Source of the DNA: Cristatella mucedo
Lineage: Eukaryota; Bryozoa; Phylactolaemata; Cristatellidae
Assembly: GCA_009760855.2 (NCBI GenBank)
Contig: WPIO01000123.1
Span: 126,001-190,000 of the forward strand
Direction: 5' to 3'
Length of the DNA stretch: 64,000 nt
Shown here piece by piece: positions 57,450 through 64,000 of this stretch. Position 1 is the first letter of the stretch. Every line of letters starts with the position of its first letter. The translations under genes and the position numbers were made by a program. The notes under the pieces are model-generated. The model was not told the DNA's origin. It worked only from the letters and a program-made list of their open reading frames with translations, and ran no database searches.

Positions 57450-57455
57450 TTTATT
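57450..57455 (-). terminator. Polyadenylation signal AATAAA of the secreted-peptide gene
   Basis: AATAAA on the minus strand, 54-59 nt beyond the stop codon at 57509. Confidence 0.55.
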
Positions 57456-57508
57456 TATAACTTAAGATTTCGTAAGAGGTCCGAGACTCGTCGTGTCTCT
57501 TGTTTCGT

Positions 57509-57953
57509 TTATCCTGAGATGCGTTCGTACACATACTTTGCTCCGTCCCAAACTTGGCGCATTCCGGTGATGTCAAGTACAATATTTCCCAGCGTATCGT
57601 ACCACGCCCTCTTAGCAGCAGAGTATACTGGAACGGAAGAAGAATGGCGTGCATAGTTACAAGAAACAAAGAGGCGACGTATTGACGGCGGCGAAATAGG
57701 AGGACAGCTGGAGAATCACCTTCGAACGCTTGATTGAGCTGAGAGAGTGCTTCGCTGCTCAGCTGGGCGTCCTGCTTGTTGTCCTAAAAATGTATCAAGT
57801 CCTCAAGATAGTCGGATTACGCCACTGCGATTGAAATCATTTCTAAATTTCCATGGCAAAAATTGACAATTCTCCTTGACTTACTGGGCGAATGTCGGCC
57901 GCGAACGCTCCCATAACGAGACACACAACGACCGCTCCGGCTAGAAGCTTCAT
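57509..57953 (-). CDS. Small secreted peptide precursor (about 83 residues, three coding exons)
   Basis: Exons: 57885-57953 (23 codons, donor GTAAGT), 57720-57783 (acceptor TTTTTAG, donor GTGATT, leaves in phase 1) and 57509-57627 (acceptor CGTTCCAG, TAA at 57509-57511). The first exon is a classic signal peptide (MKLLAGAVVVCLVMGAFA, cleavage likely after it). The second exon is anionic and glutamine-rich. The third is an aromatic, potentially amphipathic segment starting VYSAAKRAWYDTLGN with several lysines and arginines. The mature part has no cysteine. An AATAAA lies downstream (57450-57455). The layout (signal, acidic spacer, helical C-terminus) resembles invertebrate antimicrobial or hormone-like precursors, but I do not recognise the family. 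Consistent phase across three exons and good splice sites support a real gene. Confidence 0.72.
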
Positions 57954-58645
57954 GGTTTCTAGAACATTTTACAGCTGTATTAAAACTAATTAACAACAGT
58001 GTAAAGCGCAAGCATGTTAAAAAGACACTTTCGAATAGCACAGATAGACAAACCCTGAACTAGTACATCTAGCCTCCATAAGCCATTCGTTTTCCGAGAG
58101 CTTCACGAAATTAAGAACGAGAAACTCTGTTTATTACTTGTGTGCGTTTGATCAGAAGAAATGCAGCGACAGAAGCTTGAAAAGCATTGGTCAACACAAA
58201 TATCAACAAAGTCTTTCGATGCACAGTCTAATAATTTTACTCGGCAGTATAAAGTATAAAGAGAGAGTATAAATAATGCGAACGGTACCGAAAAAAATAA
58301 TATGTAGCATTTTACTTTCTTTCGATAAAGGCAAACGGCCTGAATCCGGGGCGATTTAAAAAAATAACAGCAATCAAACTTTCAAAATCACAAATAAGGA
58401 CGAATTGTGGTCCTATACGCAATTAATTACCACCTATGTTGTTTAACTTATCTTCTGCAACACATGCTTGGGACGTGCACTGACGCACTGTTTTAACTAG
58501 AACGTACAAACTGAGAAGGCAACGAACTATGACAAATTCACATGAGCAGCCAACTAATGAAGGCGTCTTTGGTAGCGCGATGGCTTGGTTAAAAGGCACA
58601 TAGGACATGACACGAGCAACAACCAATGACCTCTCACGAACTTAC

Positions 58646-58719
58646 CGAATGTTCGTCCTGTCAAACGTTGACGTAAATGCAAGCTCTGTCCTCAAGCAGC
58701 CTTAAAACGTGCCTATATA
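58646..58719 (-). promoter_or_regulatory. TATA box and probable 5' untranslated exon of the secreted-peptide gene
   Basis: TATATAG at 58713-58719 (minus strand). About 30 bp downstream a transcript would start near 58685 and meet a strong donor, CG|GTAAGT, at 58646/58645. The acceptor would be close to the start codon, for example TTCTAG followed by AAACCATG at 57958. Inferred from signals only. Confidence 0.5.
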
Positions 58720-59334
58720 GATTGAAGGCTGTCTACTTTCTGAGAAGTGAGCGTAGCCATTCATTAAATGCGGGTATTTGGATGAATTGTGTGTTCTCGG
58801 AACCGGCTTAGCCACGGATGCATGTGAGACATTTCTGCAATACGTGTTGTTTGATGAAGTCAGTCTAGTGATAGGTTTTCCTTGGTTTTTAATAAAAAAA
58901 ATTTCAGCAGGAATTTGTCAGATTAGCTTACGAAGAGAACGCCGACAAAAGATGCAATAAGGTGCTGAAATCTAACAATTTATCTGCTGCAATTTGGCAT
59001 TCCGTGCTGAGGTCGCATAGTGGCACAGCGATTATTTGTTTCTACGTTAATTTCCTAGATGCACCTAGAATAAAAGTCTTCTCAGGCCCAGTGTAGCGAA
59101 CGCAATGCAAGTAAATAGCCCCAATAGAAATCTCACTTAACTGCCAAAACAATTTCGAGATCGACTATATAAATTCGGGGACTTAATGCTTGTGTCTGTA
59201 TGAATTAAAAATTTTTTTACTGTTTCAGGTATCCATGGGAAATTCATTCCGCGAATTTCGGATAAATGATCAGCTGATAAGCCAGAGAACCGGCTTTCCC
59301 GTTTACGTTTAAATGACCATTACTTATTCATTGA

Positions 59335-59980
59335 AGCCTCCCGACGTGGAGCTCTCTCGCCTGCGTTCGTGTTCGTTCCAGAATTCTTCCAAAAACTGAA
59401 GAACTTGCGAACGTCGTATACGGAAACGATACAGCTAAGACCTGTTTAAAATTAATTCTATTTGTTATTTGACCGTAGCGCGTAAGAAATTACGTGCCTA
59501 TAGATATCTAAACGCTTATCGCTTCGGGCTGCTGTGTCTCCTACGCCAGCGGCTGCCTTAGCTGCACAGGTGGCTAGTAACCTGAATGGTAGTTACGATC
59601 ATTAGCAGTTGCTATCGCTTCATAATCGTAGATAAAATGCATTCATAGATATTGAGGCTGTTGCTAAGATTGAACCATAAGTGAACTATGCATTAACAAA
59701 AGAAAAGCACCCTGGAACTGCCGTGGTGACCGGAACTGCCAGCTCAGACACCGCTCGTTGGGCGGGAACTGCGAGCTGAGTACTCGCTCATTTAGTATTC
59801 CTAGCATTGTGCCGAATCGCTCAGCACGCCCCTCTCACGCGTCACTGTGAATCTCTTTAACTTAGCGGCTATCGATCAGGCCTGTTATAAATCCATCAGC
59901 CGACTTAACGCTTGCCTTGAGAATCCTCGCTCAATGTACAAAATACCTATGGTACTAAGCGACCTTATTTCTGAAAATGG
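59335..59980 (+). repeat. LINE 5' end segment
   Basis: Aligns with 33985-34640 of the nearly full-length LINE (GTATACGGAAACGATACAGC, ACCGTAGCGCGTAAGAAATT), stopping at the codons for SENG where the hAT sequence begins. Confidence 0.85.
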
Positions 59981-62151
59981 AAAAAAGCTGTTACAGCAAT
60001 ATCTGCTGCCAAAAAGTGCAATATACCTGCGAGCATGTTTGGCTAGGTTAGGAAAAGACTCTGATGAAACATAATGTTTGTAAAAGGTAACAAGGTCATG
60101 CTCATCATCAGCAGTTTTTAAATTGCTGTCATTATGATAGTCGACTAGTTCGAGTTGAAATTCATCAGGTGCACCAGAGGAATCCATATTAAATGGATTA
60201 CTAATCATGTTCATGTCATCCGAATGTTGTTGGAAATCCTGAAACCTCTCTTCGAATTCATCAACAAGTTTGCTAACAAGAGGGGAGTACTTCATATGAG
60301 CCAGCGTTTCAGGCGATCTTGTTGCTAGTGTTGTGAAATGTAACAGTTTCTTCTGATCTAAGTGTTTCCGGAAAAGTTTCAGCTTTTCCACAAACGCGAC
60401 AACACACTCATATATTTTATGGACCAGTTGATCCTTACCTTGGAGTTTGACATTAGGATCTGCAAGATGTTTGGTCATACCCACCAAAGAAGCCAAGTCA
60501 TTCAACCACTGCTTGTCATCGAGGAAGCCAACATCTTTTCCCTTTTCTGTCATAAATGTTTTTATTTCGTCCCGAAGTGACCAAAACCTGGCTAACGTGT
60601 TTGCCCTACCTAGCCAACGGACTTGGCAGAAATAAATAACATCACAATGATCTGATCCCAACGCTTCAAGTAAAGCCTGAAATTGTCTGTGGTTTAGCGG
60701 ACAAGACCTCATCACATTGACTGTTGAAACTTCATTGTCCATTACATGTTGCATGCTCAAGACCTTTGCACATAGCTGTTCTTGGTGGATGATGCAGTGA
60801 TGATGAAAATTTTGTGAGGTACTAATTTTACCATTAAAGATACCAATCCATTGTGTCTACCTGTCATTGAAGGGGCTCCGTCTGTGGTTAAACCAATCAA
60901 TTTAGTTTCAGGAAGATTAAATTTTGTGAGTACCCTCTTGACCTGATCCAAAATATCCCTCCCCGGTGTAGTGCCTTTCATTGAACATATCCAACATTTC
61001 TTCGATAATGACAAACTTTCCTGTTACCCCGCGTATAAACACCGACAGTTGAGCCGTATCGCTATTGTCCGTGCTTTCGTCGAGCGAAAGAGAATAAAAT
61101 TCGCATTCAGCAAGTCTTTTAGTGAGACTTTCTTCTATGTTGGATGCGAGCTCGTCAACTCTTGTCGCAACCGTTTGATGAGAAAGAATAATTTTCTCTA
61201 CTTCTGACTTCTTTTCTGGACAGACCACACCAGTAAACAGCCTGAGGCATTCCTTAACAAATTCACCATCGGAAAATGCTTTCCCCGGCTTAGCTATAGC
61301 TTCAGCTATTAAAAAACTTACCTTGGTTGAAGCCTCAGACTTGTTGCTGACTTCTGTAAACAATGATTGCTGTCCGATGACGCTCTGTTTCAACGAGTTC
61401 ACGCAACCAATTCGAAGTCGACCAGTCAGGCTGTTGTACCTGTCACCATGCTTGGTTGAAAAATGTCGCTTAACATTGTATTCCTTTGCAACGGCAATTG
61501 TTTCTTGGCGTATTAGGCACATTATCGTACTGAAGCGCTCCATAAAAAAATAGTCTACAGTCCAAGATGCTTTGAAAAGTCTTCCTTCTGTGTAAATTTT
61601 TCGTTTTTTGCTATTATTCACATTCGCCGCCATTTTTATATGTGAAATAAAAAAACAGATCAGTTACGAATTGATTAATTTATATTTTATCACAGCAATA
61701 TCTTAGTATTAGTAAGAAAGTTGAGCAATACGCGTTTTTTGAAAAACCTACGTGACTGACTGATTCCAGTTCGTGCAGCCGCAGCTGAGAAACGGCTCTT
61801 TTTTTCTATCCACAGTGTGACACAGTTCATTCCGCTTGCGGAAGCGTTATACATGTGATCGTAATGGCGCCGCTGTAGCACAAATATATTACCCCTTCAC
61901 GCCAAAATGTTCGCATGAAGGATAGCAAAATAAATCGATTGCTTTAATTTCACGCGAAAATAGCCATTCGGACACCTTCACGCCTCACGCGCGCGTGAAG
62001 TACATCACAGCGCCTTATATCGCCGTTTGTAATGATTAAAATTTACCGAAAAACATGGAGTGACAAATATTTTTGGGATAACGTTTCGGGCCGCATAGAA
62101 GACCTCGGCGGGCCGGGTTGTGGCCCGCGAGCCACGTGTTGGACACCCCTG
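59981..62151 (-). mobile_element. hAT transposon (ZBED5/SCAND3-like transposase), truncated and frameshifted
   Basis: The transposase starts at 61633 (MAANVNNSKKRKIYTEGRLF). Its zinc finger has CLIR where the family has CLIC. The DDE/RNase H-type region (FYSLSLDESTDNSDTAQLSV, then LIGLTTDGAPSMTGRHNGL) changes frame near 60970 and returns near 60825 (CIIHQEQLCAKV-type motif). It then reads through QVRWLGRANTLARFWSLRDE to YIALFGSRYCCNSFF, where it stops against LINE sequence, so the C-terminal dimerisation end is missing. The other end is intact: an inverted-repeat terminus reading CAGGGGTGTCCAACACGTGG from 62151 inward, typical of hAT elements. The source was autonomous; this copy is dead. Confidence 0.9.
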
Positions 62152-63375
62152 ATCTAGCCAATGCCTTTGCTGACAAATAAAAATTAAATTAACATCTAAT
62201 TTGTTCAACAAATTTTATATCCTTACTTTAAGTGTCTTGGAGGTTACTAGAGAGGCCATAGCAAGAGCTACCACGCTGTAAAAGTTCAAGCATAAGGAGC
62301 CCATGTTTTCCTATTTCAACATTTATATTTCGGTGCAATACTTGAAAGTAAAAAAAGCGACACAAAATAGAAATTTATAGCAGAGCTGAATGCCTTTGTG
62401 GCTTTTATTTCTAGGATATTAGTTCTAAGCAACTAAGTGTGAGGCTTTGCGTGTGAATCAAACTTGCAAGGCTAAGGTAGGGCAGAAAGACCTACACAAC
62501 CGGCATCTACAGAGTCGCTACTTTCTACGGGATTGAATCAGTGCATCAAGCAACGTGAAGCCGCTTTGAGCTCCTGCTATCAAATCTTTGACTAGTCTTT
62601 TTAGATATGAGGCAGAATGCAGTATCGGGCATGCTATTATTAAGATATAGCTATTTATCGGTATTGCTTGCATTACCCTTTGTGTTTCCTAAAATAGTTG
62701 ATTTAATTGGCTTATTGAATGGCTTGCTATAAGGAGATGTTTTGCAAGCAATCCACAATTCCCTACACTCGGTGAATGGAACCGTCTGAGACTGAATTTC
62801 AATGACACAACAAACAATAATAGGTATGCACAGTCGCCTTCAATAGTTACAGTAATCAGTCGAGTTGTCGAATACTTAGTAGCCTAAAAAGTGATGCTTG
62901 AAAAGACCGCTGCAGCAGTGTGTCAGACTTGCGGTGACAAGGAATAGTCATCTAGTCATCCCTATCCTAGAAAGCTGAGCTACTACCAGCATACAAAATG
63001 GATCTGCTTCAGCGTAATCCAAGTCATGTGTACATGCTTGTAGTTAGAACAGTGATGCAGACCACGATTTTATCAAGACCAATAGCTGGCAGTAATGAGC
63101 AAAATATTCCAGCAATCGAGCTTTGCTTGCGGTCAGGTTTCATAAATTAAATATAATAGCAATAGTAATAAATTTCTATGGTGACCTCAGATGACTTAAT
63201 CTCTATCTTTTCTTACGCAACGACAACTACTCTCCTACTGCCGACTATGGCACATCCTTTGCAGCGGTCCTGAGCTGCTACTTCTATGCTACTCACTACC
63301 TCAACTGCTCTCCTGACTCTGCTATGCTTCCCACTTTTTCTTTTTTGCGCGAGACGAAGTCTGTTGGCCACCTAC
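62152..63375. other. Intergenic stretch, no gene recognised
   Basis: No coding signal. 63150-63210 shows a decayed LINE/SINE tail (GACTTAATCTCTATCTTTTC). Confidence 0.4.
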
Positions 63376-63495
63376 CGAATGCGTACCAAAAGCCGCTTGG
63401 ACTGTGAGTGGGCTATACAAACTCTCCTGCGTAACACCCACACGGTCTTTATGATTTTGTGGAGTTACAGATGGAGATACATTACATTACATTAA
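63376..63495 (+). repeat. Repeat D, copy 2
   Basis: Highly similar to 41915-42035, same orientation and the same ATACATTACATTACATT end. Confidence 0.82.
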
Positions 63496-63734
63496 TGGGC
63501 TGGAGATTGGAATTGAAGGGACTTTGACGCGAGTGACAAAACCAAGAAGTCGATGCGTTGCTTTGTAGGGAGCCAGTGCAGATCTTCGAGAAACGGGTTT
63601 GGCAACTGCGACTCTCCCGGAAGACAAGCCTATCTGAAGAGTCTTGCGCAAGTTCAAGGCTTTAGTTGTCAATTAAAGTGTTCGGGTGGTGTGCCGAAAT
63701 TCATTCCTGTGGCTTTTATAGCAATGGTAGACGG

Positions 63735-64000
63735 CAAAATGGGCGGCAGAAGCTGCTCAAACGTCCACATGCCGGGGTCACCAGCCACCTGGAGACGCCG
63801 CTCAGTTGGCAGGAGCATCGAGCTGAGTACCCGCTCGATTGAAACTATTTGCAGTACCCTCGAAGATGTCTTTAGAATCCTCTGTCTCGATTTCACCAGA
63901 CAACAAGCAACCGATGGTGGCAGTAGTCTATCGCTCACTAGGTACAAAGTCCTCCCTTTGTCTCAGATTTCTCTGATCACATTTCCATTCTGCGAGCAAG
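63735..64000 (+). repeat. LINE 5' segment with internal deletion, running off the window
   Basis: Joins the LINE leader (GAGCTGAGTACCCGCTCGAT) directly to the endonuclease part (TTTGCAGTACCCTCGAAG), skipping about 350 bp relative to 34440-34800. Confidence 0.75.

Noticed and set aside
62140-62165. 8-bp target duplication of the hAT
   Set aside because: The opposite end of the element is missing, so no matching copy of the flanking bases can be shown.

Overview
This window is nuclear DNA from an animal, probably an invertebrate. Protein-coding genes are split into small exons with GT-AG introns (one GC-AG). The introns are packed with CR1/L2-type LINE copies, tRNA-derived SINEs, a hAT transposon, degraded LTR elements and microsatellites. 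I cannot name the species from the sequence.

Three host genes can be built exon by exon with consistent reading phase. (1) TAF5, the WD40-repeat TFIID subunit, lies on the minus strand in 19 coding exons from 44196 down to 9035. It encodes about 679 residues and looks intact; the 2.04 kb of coding sequence is spread over 35 kb. (2) RPL41 (eL41, the 25-residue ribosomal peptide) starts 341 bp away on the plus strand, in three tiny coding exons from 44538 to 44860. The two genes share a head-to-head promoter region with a perfect CRE palindrome, an ETS-type site and a TOP-like pyrimidine start. (3) A gene for a small secreted peptide of about 83 residues lies on the minus strand (57509-57953 coding). 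It has a TATA box and a probable 5' untranslated exon near 58.7 kb, and I do not recognise its family.

Layout: 1-2.0 kb is the 5' part of a Ty3/gypsy-like element (minus strand, gag-protease-start of RT) running off the left edge. 2.2-6.4 kb is a nest of repeats around a probable non-autonomous LTR element (about 3.36-5.61 kb) that carries a decayed, repetitive gag-like frame. 6.4-9.0 kb is the 3' flank of TAF5. 9.0-44.2 kb is TAF5, with a nearly full-length LINE (about 33.99-37.64 kb, antisense to the gene, one in-frame stop codon) in intron 3. 44.2-45.0 kb is RPL41. 45-53 kb is non-coding with LINE and SINE copies and a 90-bp inverted repeat around TA-rich DNA. 53.15-54.01 kb is a decayed gag-protease mini-element. 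54-57 kb has no recognised gene, apart from a possible exon near 56.5 kb. 57.4-58.7 kb is the secreted-peptide gene. 59.3-62.15 kb is a LINE 5' segment joined to a truncated hAT element. 62.2-64 kb is non-coding with repeat pieces.

Two SINE families are visible. One carries the same 3' tail as the LINE, the expected sign that the LINE machinery mobilises it. The other has a perfect tRNA box B and ends in an ATTT-rich tail.
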